From positions 4,898,001 to 4,962,000 of the forward strand of contig NZ_CP144555.1 in NCBI RefSeq assembly GCF_036607905.1: 64,000 nucleotides of DNA, written 5' to 3'. Shown here piece by piece: positions 16,084 to 23,663 of this stretch; within the stretch, counting starts at the first letter, position 1, and each line of letters begins with the position of its first letter. This DNA comes from Streptomyces sp. SCSIO 75703 (GTDB lineage: Bacteria; Actinomycetota; Actinomycetes; Streptomycetales; Streptomycetaceae). The position numbers and the translations under genes are program-made. Under the pieces are notes generated by a model. The model saw only the letters and a list, made by a program, of their open reading frames with translations, was not told where the DNA came from and did no database searches.

Positions 16084-16738
16084 TCCCGCGCCGCCTCGCC
16101 TGCCAGACGGCCGCCCCGCCGAGGACCGCGACCGCCGCGATGCCGGCGACCAGGCCGACGGAGGGGCCGGAGCCGCCCTCCTCCCGTTCCCCGGGCTCCT
16201 TGGCCGCCCGTGCCGCGGGCGCGGACGACGGCTCGCCGCGCCCGCTCACCTGCTCGCCGCAGCCCGTGCGCGGGTAGCCGGCGATGGCGCAGAGCAGGGC
16301 GCCGGTGTCGTAGCGCAGCGGACCGGCGACGGCGGCCAGGGCCTCCGCGGTGGTGGCGTCGGCGTCGACGTCGGCACAGGCGGTGCGCCCGGCGGGCGGC
16401 TTCTCGCCGCCGGGGGCGTCGGCCTCCGTGCCGAAGTCCAGCACCAGCGCCACCCGCTTGCCGCCGTCCCGGGCCGGGGTCTTCGCGCAGATCTCGGCGA
16501 AGTCCGCGGTGCCGCGCGGCCGGACCGCGTCGGCGGAGTCCTCGCTGACCGCGAACCGGAAGCCCTGCACGTCCCCGTCGGCGGGGCGGGTGGTGGAGGG
16601 GCCCTGGGTGGCGTAGACCCAGCGGTCGCCGTCGCGGTCCCAGAAGGACCAGTAGCGGTAACCGGCGGCCTGGGCCTGGCCGGCGCTCCCCATCAGCAGG
16701 AGCGCGGCCAGGACCAGCGGGAGGGCGCGGCGGGTCAC
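16070..16738 (-). CDS. SCO2322-family secreted membrane-anchored protein
   Basis: 222 residues: signal peptide (ALPLVLAALLLMGSAGQAQA), a globular extracellular part starting GYRYWSFWDRDGDRWVYATQGPST, Cys pairs (EICAKTP, RTACADVD, LLCAIAGYPRTGCGEQ), then a Ser/Ala/Glu linker and one C-terminal membrane helix (VGLVAGIAAVAVLGGAAVW) with a basic tail. The family takes its name from S. coelicolor SCO2322 and sits next to the same ECF genes there. The beta-rich YWSFWDRDGD part recalls the small C-terminal domain of transcobalamin-like binders, a resemblance I judged by eye. GTG overlaps the upstream TGA (GTGA). Confidence 0.85.
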   Translation of the reverse strand: MTRRALPLVLAALLLMGSAGQAQAAGYRYWSFWDRDGDRWVYATQGPSTTRPADGDVQGFRFAVSEDSADAVRPRGTADFAEICAKTPARDGGKRVALVLDFGTEADAPGGEKPPAGRTACADVDADATTAEALAAVAGPLRYDTGALLCAIAGYPRTGCGEQVSGRGEPSSAPAARAAKEPGEREEGGSGPSVGLVAGIAAVAVLGGAAVWQARRRGNAAG

Positions 16739-17976
16739 GGGGTCCGCTTCCGGGCGCGTCCGCTCAGCAGGAAGCCGATGCCGGCGCCCGCGACGAGGAA
16801 GACCCCGACGTACCACCACAGGCCGAAGCCGGAGTCGCCCTTCTCCCCGGCCTTCTCGTCCTTCGCGTCGGCCTCCTTGCCGGAGGCGTCGCCGGCGGCG
16901 CCCCGCTGCGGGGCGGGGCCGGTCGCGTTGAGCTTCGCCACGAGGTCGGTGCCGCCGAAGGCGCGCGGGTCGGTGCCGGTGGCGTGCGCGGCGAAGACGA
17001 GCTGGGCGTAGGCGGCGGGACCGGCCTGCTCGGCCCAGGCACCGCCGTTCTCCTCCAGCCAGGCCAGCGGCTTCGCGGCCCGTTCGGCCCCGCCCTGCGC
17101 GGCGAGCGCGACGACGGTGTCGGCGGTGTTGCCGATGTCGGGCTGGTCCTCGGCGCCGGGCATGGCGGAGGTCAGGTGGCCGCTCTCGGCGACGGCGCCG
17201 GCGAGGTGCGCGGCGCCCGCGGCGGCGGCCTGCTCCGGGCTCGGCTTGCCGGCGCACTCGCCCGGCGTCCCCGTGCCGGCCTCGGCCGCGAAGCCCTTGC
17301 CGAGCGCGCCGAGGACGGCGGCGGCGGTGGCGTCCGCGTTGGCGGCCAGCGAGCCGTCCTTCTCCGGCTGGAAGGCGAAGGCGCCCGCGCCCTTCGGGTC
17401 GTCGCAGGGCACGGCGAAGGAGAGCAGCGCGTCGTAGGGGGACTTGGCGCCCTTCCTGACCTTCTCGGGCGTCTCGCCCACGGCGGCCAGGGCGCCGATG
17501 ACGACGGAGGTGGAGTTGGCGTCGCTGGGGCCGCCGGGGGTGTAGCCCCAGCCGCCGTCGTCGTTCTGCACGGACTTGAGCCAGCCGACGGCCTTCCCGG
17601 TGGCCTCGTCCCGGCCGCCGAGCGCGGCCAGGGCCTGCACGGCGGCGCCCGTGCTGTTGGTGTCGACCATGGTCTCGGCGTCGCAGTCCTGCCGCGGCTC
17701 GGCGCGGAACGCCGCGAAGGAACCGTCGGCGCACTGCTGTCCGGTGAGCCAGTCCACGGCCTTCGGCGCGGGGGTGACGCCCACCGTCCGCTGCGCGAGC
17801 AGCGCGAGGGACTGGCGCCAGACGCCGTCGTACTGCGGGTCGGAGGTGCCGAAGAGCCCGGACGGCGTGTGCGCGGTCGGGGCCGGGGAGGGGTCGGCGG
17901 CGAGAGCGGGCGCGGCGGCGGCGCCGAGCACGGCTATCGCGGCCAGGGCCGCGGCGCTGCGGCGGCGGACATTCAT
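16735..17976 (-). CDS. Surface alpha-barrel (prenyltransferase/squalene-oxidase repeat) protein, predicted cobalamin capture
   Basis: 413 residues: signal peptide (SAAALAAIAVLGAAAAPALA), a body of repeated helical pairs with motifs such as AVDWLTGQQCADGSFAAF, AVGWLKSVQNDDGGWGYTPGG and PLAWLEENGGAW, and a C-terminal membrane helix (WWYVGVFLVAGAGIGFLL) with an RARKR tail. The W-x-x-x-Q-x-x-DG-x repeats are those of the terpenoid-cyclase alpha6/alpha6 toroid, a fold shared by the large domain of mammalian intrinsic factor and transcobalamin. Tethered outside the cell and encoded right after a cobalamin riboswitch, it is likely a B12-binding protein rather than an enzyme. The ATG at 17976 was chosen for the signal peptide; GGGAAAGG lies upstream. 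Confidence 0.87.
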   Translation of the reverse strand: MNVRRRSAAALAAIAVLGAAAAPALAADPSPAPTAHTPSGLFGTSDPQYDGVWRQSLALLAQRTVGVTPAPKAVDWLTGQQCADGSFAAFRAEPRQDCDAETMVDTNSTGAAVQALAALGGRDEATGKAVGWLKSVQNDDGGWGYTPGGPSDANSTSVVIGALAAVGETPEKVRKGAKSPYDALLSFAVPCDDPKGAGAFAFQPEKDGSLAANADATAAAVLGALGKGFAAEAGTGTPGECAGKPSPEQAAAAGAAHLAGAVAESGHLTSAMPGAEDQPDIGNTADTVVALAAQGGAERAAKPLAWLEENGGAWAEQAGPAAYAQLVFAAHATGTDPRAFGGTDLVAKLNATGPAPQRGAAGDASGKEADAKDEKAGEKGDSGFGLWWYVGVFLVAGAGIGFLLSGRARKRTP

Positions 17977-18082
17977 GATCGGCGGGTGCCTTTCCCTGCG
18001 CGGGGCGGGCAGCAGGGGACACCCCCGGCGGCTCGGCCCCGTATGCCTCGACGGTGCCCGTGCACCGGCGGGCGCCGGGCAC

Positions 18083-18222
18083 GTGAGCCGGTCACGACCG
18101 TGCGGGGCAGTCCGGCTCACCGTCCGCGCGGGTACTGGGCGGGCGGCTCACGGTTGCGGGTCAGCGCCGGAATTGCACCGGCTTCCCCCCGTACGGGTGT
18201 GATGACGACGGGGCCACCTTAC
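18083..18222 (-). promoter_or_regulatory. Cobalamin (B12) riboswitch
   Basis: On the minus strand the leader carries the aptamer core GGGGAAGCCGGTGCAATTCC, then GCGCTGACCCGCAACCGTGA, matching the conserved GGGAA..GGTG.AA.TCC and GC(C)CGCAACTGTGA elements of cobalamin riboswitches. A B12-box-like AGCCGGACTGCC follows in a hairpin formed by GTGAGCCGG and CCGGCTCAC (18112-18120 with 18083-18091). About 105 bases separate this from the ATG at 17976 and contain GC-rich stems that could mask the ribosome site or end transcription. When B12 is plentiful it should switch off the whole capture and transport operon. Confidence 0.93.
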
Positions 18223-18450
18223 CCGCCCCGCCGAACCGGGCCCCAGGGGCTGGTGGGAGCCGGCCCACGACAGCCGGCCCACACCGCCGGCCACCCGGCC
18301 CGGCGGCCCACGCCGCCTCGCCCCGCCGCGCCCGGGTCGCGGCCCCGTCCCGCCGGCCTGTCCCGTAGCGGCCGGGTCACGCCGCCCCGTCCTGTCGCGG
18401 CCGGACCACGCCGTCCCCGTCCCCGTCCCCGCCCGGCCGGCGCGGCCGGG

Positions 18451-19083
18451 CTACGGGGTCCGGGGGTCCGCCGAGGTCAGCTCGATCAGGCGGCACGCGG
18501 TCTCGATGTCGGCCGTCGCCTGGGCGAGGGAGGCGCGGCCCGAGAGCCAGGCGACCAGCGTCGAGTGCCAGGTGTGCTCGATGACGCGGACCGCCGCGAG
18601 CTGCCCCGGCGCCGGGTCCTCCAGCCCGCCCGTGGCCTCCAGGATGATCGCCGTGGTCTGCCGCGAGACCTGCTCGACCTCCGGGGCGACGCTGCGGTCG
18701 GCGAAGGTCAGCGCCCGCACCATCGCCTCGGCCAGCCGGGGTTCGCGCTGGAGCGCCCGGAAGGCCCGTACCAGGGTCTGCGCGACCCGCTCCGCGGCCG
18801 TGTCGCCGTCCGGCGGCTGCTTGCGCAACGTGGCGTGCAGCCGCTCCAGTTGGTCCTGCATCACCGCGACGAGCAGATGCACCTTGGACGGGAAGTAGCG
18901 GTACAGCGTGCCGAGGGCCACCTCGGAGGACTCCGCCACCTCACGCATCTGCACCGCCTCGAAGCCGCCCCGGGCCGCGAGCCGCGCGCTCGCGCGCAGG
19001 ATGCGGCGCCGCCGCGCCTCCTGACGCGCGGTGAGGGACGGGGAAACGGGACGGCACCCGGAGCCGGCTCCCGGCTTGTCCAC
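18451..19083 (-). CDS. TetR-family regulator, KstR type
   Basis: About 210 residues. The HTH region, QEARRRRILRASARLAARGGFEAVQMREVAESSEVALGTLYRYFPSKVHLL, is very close to KstR of mycobacteria and rhodococci, as is the ligand domain with MVRALTFADRSVAPEV and TWHSTLVAWLSGRA. KstR represses sterol or lipid catabolism genes and is relieved by CoA-thioester ligands. The start is taken as GTG 19083 because GGAGAAGG lies 8 bases upstream; GTG 19092 or 19152 are alternatives. The perfect KstR-type operator upstream suggests it controls itself and the divergent glycosyltransferase operon. Streptomycetes usually lack a full cholesterol degradation cluster, so the ligand here may differ. Confidence 0.9.
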   Translation of the reverse strand: MDKPGAGSGCRPVSPSLTARQEARRRRILRASARLAARGGFEAVQMREVAESSEVALGTLYRYFPSKVHLLVAVMQDQLERLHATLRKQPPDGDTAAERVAQTLVRAFRALQREPRLAEAMVRALTFADRSVAPEVEQVSRQTTAIILEATGGLEDPAPGQLAAVRVIEHTWHSTLVAWLSGRASLAQATADIETACRLIELTSADPRTP

Positions 19084-19206
19084 CTTGGTCACCTTCTCCC
19101 CGACGCCCGGTGCGCCGCGGCCTCCCGCCGTGGCGCGAATCACCTGATCCACCGGTCACAGCATCCCTACCTGCCGGTAGATTCGGAGCCTCCGGACGAT
19201 CAAGTC

Positions 19207-19220
19207 TGAAACTTGTTCTA
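19207..19220. promoter_or_regulatory. KstR-type operator
   Basis: TGAAACTTGTTCTA matches the KstR consensus TnnAACnnGTTnnA at every fixed position. It lies in the 192-base divergent region between the KstR-like gene and the glycosyltransferase gene, so one bound dimer pair could shut both promoters. The match of this site with this protein family next door makes the assignment strong although it has not been tested. Confidence 0.85.
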
Positions 19221-19275
19221 GGTTAGCGTCCCGGCGTAGTCTCGCGGGACGGCGCAGGCAGAAGGGGGCCCAAGA

Positions 19276-20673
19276 GTGACCGCTGAGGCCAGTCAGGCGG
19301 GCCCCGGCCCGGAGCCCGCCGCCGACGGCTCGCGACCGCTCCGCATCGCGCTCCTCACCTACAAGGGGAACCCGTTCTGCGGTGGTCAGGGCGTCTACGT
19401 ACGCCACCTCTCCCGCGAACTGACCCGTCTCGGCCACCACGTCGAGGTCATCGGCGCCCAGCCCTACCCCGTCCTCGACGCCCAGGACGCCCCCGGCGGA
19501 CCGCGCCTGACCGAACTGCCCAGCCTCGACCTCTACCGCCAGCCCGACCCCTTCCGCACCCCGCGCCGCGAGGAGTACCGCGACTGGGTCGACGCGCTGG
19601 AGGTCGCCACCATGTGGACCGGCGGCTTCCCCGAGCCGCTCACCTTCTCGCTGCGCGCCCGCCGCCTTCTGCTGGCCCGCCGCGGCGACTTCGACGTGAT
19701 CCACGACAACCAGACCCTCGGCTACGGACTCCTCGGCGACCTCGGCGCCCCCCTGGTCACCACCATCCACCACCCCATCACCGTCGACCGCCGCCTCGAC
19801 CTGGAGGCCGCCGAGACCTGGCAGCGCCGCCTGTCCGTGCGCCGCTGGTACGGCTTCACCCGCATGCAGAAGCGGGTCGCGCGCCGGCTGCCCAGCGTGC
19901 TCACCGTCTCCGGCACCTCCCGTCAGGAGATCGTCGACGACCTCGGCGTGCGCGGCGACCGCGTCCACGTCGTCCCCATCGGCGCCGACACCGGCCTCTT
20001 CTCGCCCGACCCCTCCGTGCCCCGCGTACCGGGCCGGATCGTGACCACCTCCAGCGCCGACGTCCCGCTCAAGGGCCTGGTCTTCCTCGTCGAGGCGCTG
20101 GCCAAGGTCCGCACCGAGCGGCCCGGCGCCCACCTCGTCGTGGTCGGCAAGCGGCCCGCCGAGGGGCCCGTCGCCCAGGCGCTCGACCGGTACGGACTCG
20201 ACGGCGCCGTCGAGTTCGTCAAGGGCATCTCCGACGCCGCGCTCGTCGACCTGGTCCGCTCCGCGGAGGTCGCCTGCGTGCCGTCCCTGTACGAGGGGTT
20301 CTCGCTGCCCGCCGCCGAGGCCATGGCCACCGGCACGCCCCTGCTGGCCACCACCGGCGGCGCCGTGCCCGAGGTCGCCGGACGCGACGGGGAGACCTGC
20401 CTCGCGGTGCCGCCCGGCGACGCGGGCGCCCTCGCCGCCGGACTCGGCCGGCTCCTCGGCGACCCGGCGCTGCGGGCCCGGCTCGGCGCCGCCGGGCGCG
20501 ACCGGGTCCTGCGCCACTTCACCTGGGCCCGCGCCGCCGAGGGCACCGCCGCCCGTTACCGGGAGGCCGTCGCCGCCGCGCCCACCGCCCCGGACCGCGC
20601 CGCGCCCCGGACCGCCGCCCCGACCTCCCCCCGTGACACCGGCGTCTATCCCGAAAGCAGGGCCACGTGCTGA
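19276..20673 (+). CDS. GT4-family glycosyltransferase
   Basis: 465 residues with a GT-B fold. The N-terminal domain starts RIALLTYKGNPFCGGQGVYVRHLSRELTRLGHHVEVI, typical of GT4 enzymes that open with a glycine-rich acceptor loop. The donor-binding part has VPIGADTGLF, a Lys in PLKGLVFLVEAL, and the E-x7-E motif PSLYEGFSLPAAEAMATGTPLLAT. It transfers a sugar from a nucleotide donor to an unknown lipid or small-molecule acceptor at the inner membrane face. Start GTG 19276. It is the first gene of an operon with a methyltransferase (7-base overlap) and a terpenoid-cyclase-fold protein, under the KstR-type operator. Confidence 0.92.
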   Translation: MTAEASQAGPGPEPAADGSRPLRIALLTYKGNPFCGGQGVYVRHLSRELTRLGHHVEVIGAQPYPVLDAQDAPGGPRLTELPSLDLYRQPDPFRTPRREEYRDWVDALEVATMWTGGFPEPLTFSLRARRLLLARRGDFDVIHDNQTLGYGLLGDLGAPLVTTIHHPITVDRRLDLEAAETWQRRLSVRRWYGFTRMQKRVARRLPSVLTVSGTSRQEIVDDLGVRGDRVHVVPIGADTGLFSPDPSVPRVPGRIVTTSSADVPLKGLVFLVEALAKVRTERPGAHLVVVGKRPAEGPVAQALDRYGLDGAVEFVKGISDAALVDLVRSAEVACVPSLYEGFSLPAAEAMATGTPLLATTGGAVPEVAGRDGETCLAVPPGDAGALAAGLGRLLGDPALRARLGAAGRDRVLRHFTWARAAEGTAARYREAVAAAPTAPDRAAPRTAAPTSPRDTGVYPESRATC

Positions 20674-21401
20674 CCGTCGACTTCACCCGGTTCCCGCTCG
20701 CCCCCGGCGACCGCGTCCTGGACCTCGGCTGCGGCGCCGGACGGCACGCCTTCGCGTGTTACCGGCGCGGCGCGCACGTCGTCGCCCTGGACCGCAACGC
20801 GGAGGAGATCCGCGAGGTCGCCACCTGGTTCGCCGCGATGGAGGAGGCCGGCGAGGCCCCGCCCGGAGCCACCGCCACCGCCGTGGAGGGCGACGCCCTC
20901 GCCCTGCCCTTCCCCGACGAGTCCTTCGACGTCGTCATCATCTCCGAGGTGATGGAGCACATCCCCGACGACAAGGGCGTCCTCGCCGAGATGGTCCGCG
21001 TGCTGCGCCCCGGCGGACGCATCGCCGTCACCGTCCCCCGCTACGGCCCCGAGAAGGTCTGCTGGGCCCTGTCCGACGCCTACCACGAGGTCGAGGGCGG
21101 CCACATCCGGATCTACCGCGCCGACGAACTCCTCCGCAAGATCCGCGGGGCCGGCCTGCGCCCCTACGGCACCCACCACGCGCACGCCCTGCACTCTCCG
21201 TACTGGTGGCTCAAATGCGCCTTCGGCGTCGACAACGACCGGGCGCTGCCCGTGCGGGCGTACCACAAGCTGCTGGTCTGGGACATCATGAAGAAGCCGC
21301 TCGCCACCCGGGTCGCCGAACAGGCCCTGAACCCGCTGCTCGGCAAGAGTTTCGTGGCCTACGCGACCAAGCCGCACCTGCCCCGGGTGGGCGCCCCGTG
21401 A
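20667..21401 (+). CDS. Class I SAM-dependent methyltransferase
   Basis: 244 residues. Motif I VLDLGCGAGRHAF, acidic motif II VVALDRNAEEI, then DESFDVVIISEVMEHIPDDKGVLAEMVRVLRPGGRIAVTVP, a textbook Methyltransf_11 pattern. The C-terminal part (HALHSPYWWLKCAFGVDNDRALPVRAYHKLLVWDIM) is specific to this subgroup and may bind the substrate. The GTG start overlaps the end of the glycosyltransferase gene by 7 bases and its TGA overlaps the next GTG, so the three genes are translationally coupled. It probably methylates the same glycosylated product; this is inferred from the operon. Confidence 0.92.
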   Translation: MLTVDFTRFPLAPGDRVLDLGCGAGRHAFACYRRGAHVVALDRNAEEIREVATWFAAMEEAGEAPPGATATAVEGDALALPFPDESFDVVIISEVMEHIPDDKGVLAEMVRVLRPGGRIAVTVPRYGPEKVCWALSDAYHEVEGGHIRIYRADELLRKIRGAGLRPYGTHHAHALHSPYWWLKCAFGVDNDRALPVRAYHKLLVWDIMKKPLATRVAEQALNPLLGKSFVAYATKPHLPRVGAP

Positions 21402-22477
21402 CCACCTCCCGCGCCCCCCGCGCCGAACACCTCGTCCTGCCCGGCGTCCTGACCGCCGACGAGGCCGCCGCCACCGTCCGCGGCATCCTCGGCGTCCAGC
21501 GCCCGGACGGCGCCATCCCCTGGTTCCGCGGCCACCACCTCGACCCCTGGGACCACGTCGAGGCCGCCATGGCCCTGGACGCGGCCGGCGAGCACGAGGC
21601 CGCCGAACGGGCCTACCTGTGGCTCGCCCGCCACCAGAACCCGGACGGCTCCTGGTACGCGGCCTACGCCGACGGCGCCTTCGACGACGTCACCGACCGG
21701 GGCCGGGAGACCAACTTCGTCGCGTACGTGGCCGTCGGCACCTGGCACCACTACCTCGCCACGGGCGACGACACCTTCCTCGACCGGATGTGGCCGGTCG
21801 TCGTCGCCGCCGTCGAGTTCGTGCTGCGCCTCCAGCAGCCCGGCGGGCAGATCGGCTGGCGTCGCGACGAGGACGGCACGGACACCACCGACGCGCTGCT
21901 GACCGGCAGTTCCTCCGTCCACCACGCGCTGCGCTGCGCCCTCGCCGTCGCGGAACAGCGCGAGGAGCCGCAGCCCGACTGGGAACTGGCGGCGGGCGCG
22001 CTGCGGCACGCCATCCGGCGGCACCCCGGGCGGTTCCTCGACAAGGGCCGCTACTCCATGGACTGGTACTACCCGGTGCTGGGCGGCGCCCTCGGCGGCA
22101 CCGAGGCGCGCAGCCGGATCGAGGAGGGCTGGGACCGCTTCGTCGTCCCCGGCCTCGGCGTGCGCTGCGTGGTCCCCAACCCGTGGGTCACCGGCGGCGA
22201 GTCGGCCGAACTCGCCCTCGCCCTGTGGGCGGTGGGCGAGTCCGACCGCGCGCTGGAGATCCTCCAGTCCATCCGGCACCTGCGCGATCCCGCGAGCGGC
22301 CTGTACTGGACCGGTTACGTCTACGAGGACGACGCCGTCTGGCCGCGGGAGCTGACCACCTGGACCGCCGGCTCCCTGCTCCTCGCGGTCGCCGCGCTCG
22401 GCGGACACGAGGCGACCTGCCGGGTCTTCGCCGGCGACCTGCTGCCGCGCGGCCTCGACCCTGACTGCTGCGTCTGA
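21398..22477 (+). CDS. Terpenoid-cyclase/prenyltransferase-fold protein (alpha6/alpha6 toroid)
   Basis: 359 residues, no signal peptide. Helical-repeat motifs include GILGVQRPDGAIPWF, AYLWLARHQNPDGSWYAAY, FVLRLQQPGGQIGWRRDEDG and ILQSIRHLRDPASGLYWTGY, the Q-x-x-DG-x-W style of prenyltransferase and squalene-hopene cyclase barrels. The catalytic DxDD of hopene cyclases is not present, so this is not an ordinary class II cyclase; it may be a glycan- or lipid-processing alpha-barrel enzyme (glucoamylase-like folds share this toroid). Cys-Cys ends the chain. The GTG overlaps the TGA of the methyltransferase. A hairpin terminator follows at 22522. Confidence 0.88.
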   Translation: MTTSRAPRAEHLVLPGVLTADEAAATVRGILGVQRPDGAIPWFRGHHLDPWDHVEAAMALDAAGEHEAAERAYLWLARHQNPDGSWYAAYADGAFDDVTDRGRETNFVAYVAVGTWHHYLATGDDTFLDRMWPVVVAAVEFVLRLQQPGGQIGWRRDEDGTDTTDALLTGSSSVHHALRCALAVAEQREEPQPDWELAAGALRHAIRRHPGRFLDKGRYSMDWYYPVLGGALGGTEARSRIEEGWDRFVVPGLGVRCVVPNPWVTGGESAELALALWAVGESDRALEILQSIRHLRDPASGLYWTGYVYEDDAVWPRELTTWTAGSLLLAVAALGGHEATCRVFAGDLLPRGLDPDCCV

Positions 22478-22521
22478 CCGGGCCCGCGAGGGCGCACCCG
22501 GCCCCTCCCGCCGCCGCTGAC

Positions 22522-22563
22522 CGGCAGGCACCGCCGCCCGGCCAGCGACGGCGGTGCCTGCCG
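22522..22563. terminator. 15-bp stem terminator
   Basis: CGGCAGGCACCGCCG (22522-22536) is the exact inverse of 22549-22563 with a 12-base loop. It ends the KstR-controlled glycosyltransferase operon 45 bases after the last stop. Confidence 0.85.
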
Positions 22564-22661
22564 ATGCCGAGGGGACGTGCTCCACGTCCGGCCCCGGAGA
22601 CCGCTTCCGGGAGCCCGCCGCGCCGCACCGGCCGCCCCCGCCGGCCCGTCGGGGCACGAGG

Positions 22662-22701
22662 ACGGCCCCCCGCCCGGACGTACCGGTGGGCGAGGGGCCG
22701 T
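22662..22701. terminator. Terminator for the DUF5336 gene
   Basis: ACGGCCCCCCGCCC (22662-22675) pairs with GGGCGAGGGGCCGT (22688-22701), 13 of 14 bases, loop of 12. It lies 19 bases past the stop of the minus-strand gene. Confidence 0.75.
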
Positions 22702-22719
22702 TGGCGGCAGCCGAGCGGG

Positions 22720-23511
22720 TCAGCCGCGCTGGATGCCCGAGGTGTCCTGGAGCACGCCGCGGCGGCCGTCCTGGGTCTGCGCCACCAGGTTCGCCCCCCG
22801 CTGCTCCACCGCCAGGTACCAGGTGCCCGGCGCCAGTTCGGCGATCGGGGTCGGCGAACCGTCCTCCCCGAACAGCGGACGCGGCACCGGCACGGCGAAC
22901 CAGAACGGGGAGAAGTCCCCGGCCGGCTGCGCCGGCGCCTGCTGGCCGCCCTGCGACGGCTGGCCCCCGAAGGGCTGCCCCGGCTGCTGGCCGCCGAACT
23001 GCGGCTGCGGCGCGCCCGGGTAGCCGTAGCCGCCCTGCGGCTGCGCCCCGTAGGGCTGCGGCGCGGCGGGGCTCGGGGCGGGCAGCAGGGCCGCGCCCAG
23101 CGCGGGCACCAGCGGGGTGGCGATCGCGCCCGCGGCCAGCGCCAGGGCGCCGATCAGGCCGAGGACCAGACCGGCGCCGACACCGACCGAGCCGAGCCGG
23201 TCGAACGGACCCGCCGGGTCGACGATCGTCCAGAACGCGGTCCACGCGGCGAAGACGGAGAGCGCGACACCGAACTGCCCCAGTTCCAGGCCGGCCACCT
23301 TGCGCGGCTGCGGGAGGGCACGGGCGAGGACGATCAGGACCGCGCCGATGATGCCACCGACGTACAGGCTCATCACCAGACCGAGGTCGTCCCAGGCGTT
23401 GGGGATGCCGCTGCTGCTGCCTTCGTACGTGTTGAGGAACGAGGCGATGAACAGCAACACCGCTGCTCCGATCACCACGCCGTCGCCTCGAGTGAGGGAG
23501 CGGATATTCAC
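22720..23511 (-). CDS. DUF5336-type membrane protein
   Basis: 263 residues. Four hydrophobic helices occupy the first about 150 residues (VVIGAAVLLFIASFL, VMSLYVGGIIGAVLIVLA, FGVALSVFAAWTAFW, AGLVLGLIGALALAAGAI). A Pro/Gln/Gly-rich cytoplasmic stretch with PQPYGAQPQGGYGYPG repeats follows, then a small folded tail (PFWFAVPVPRPLFGEDGSPTPIAELAPGTWYLAVEQRG). The pattern matches DUF5336 proteins common in Streptomyces and mycobacteria; their role is not known. It has its own hairpin terminator and stands as a single gene. Confidence 0.85.
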   Translation of the reverse strand: MNIRSLTRGDGVVIGAAVLLFIASFLNTYEGSSSGIPNAWDDLGLVMSLYVGGIIGAVLIVLARALPQPRKVAGLELGQFGVALSVFAAWTAFWTIVDPAGPFDRLGSVGVGAGLVLGLIGALALAAGAIATPLVPALGAALLPAPSPAAPQPYGAQPQGGYGYPGAPQPQFGGQQPGQPFGGQPSQGGQQAPAQPAGDFSPFWFAVPVPRPLFGEDGSPTPIAELAPGTWYLAVEQRGANLVAQTQDGRRGVLQDTSGIQRG

Positions 23512-23663
23512 TTCAGGTCCTTCGTAGGTCGTCTCGTCGTTGGAGGCGTCGCTGTCACCCTGTCGCCCTCGGGCCCCGGTGTGAAGCGCGGGGGTGGCCC
23601 CTCATCGTACGGACGACACTATCCTCCGGGTGCCGGAGCTGTCCGCAGGGACGGGTGCGCCGA

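Noticed and set aside
21398..22477. Squalene-hopene cyclase
   Set aside because: The repeats fit the fold but the catalytic DxDD motif is missing and the chain is about half the usual length.
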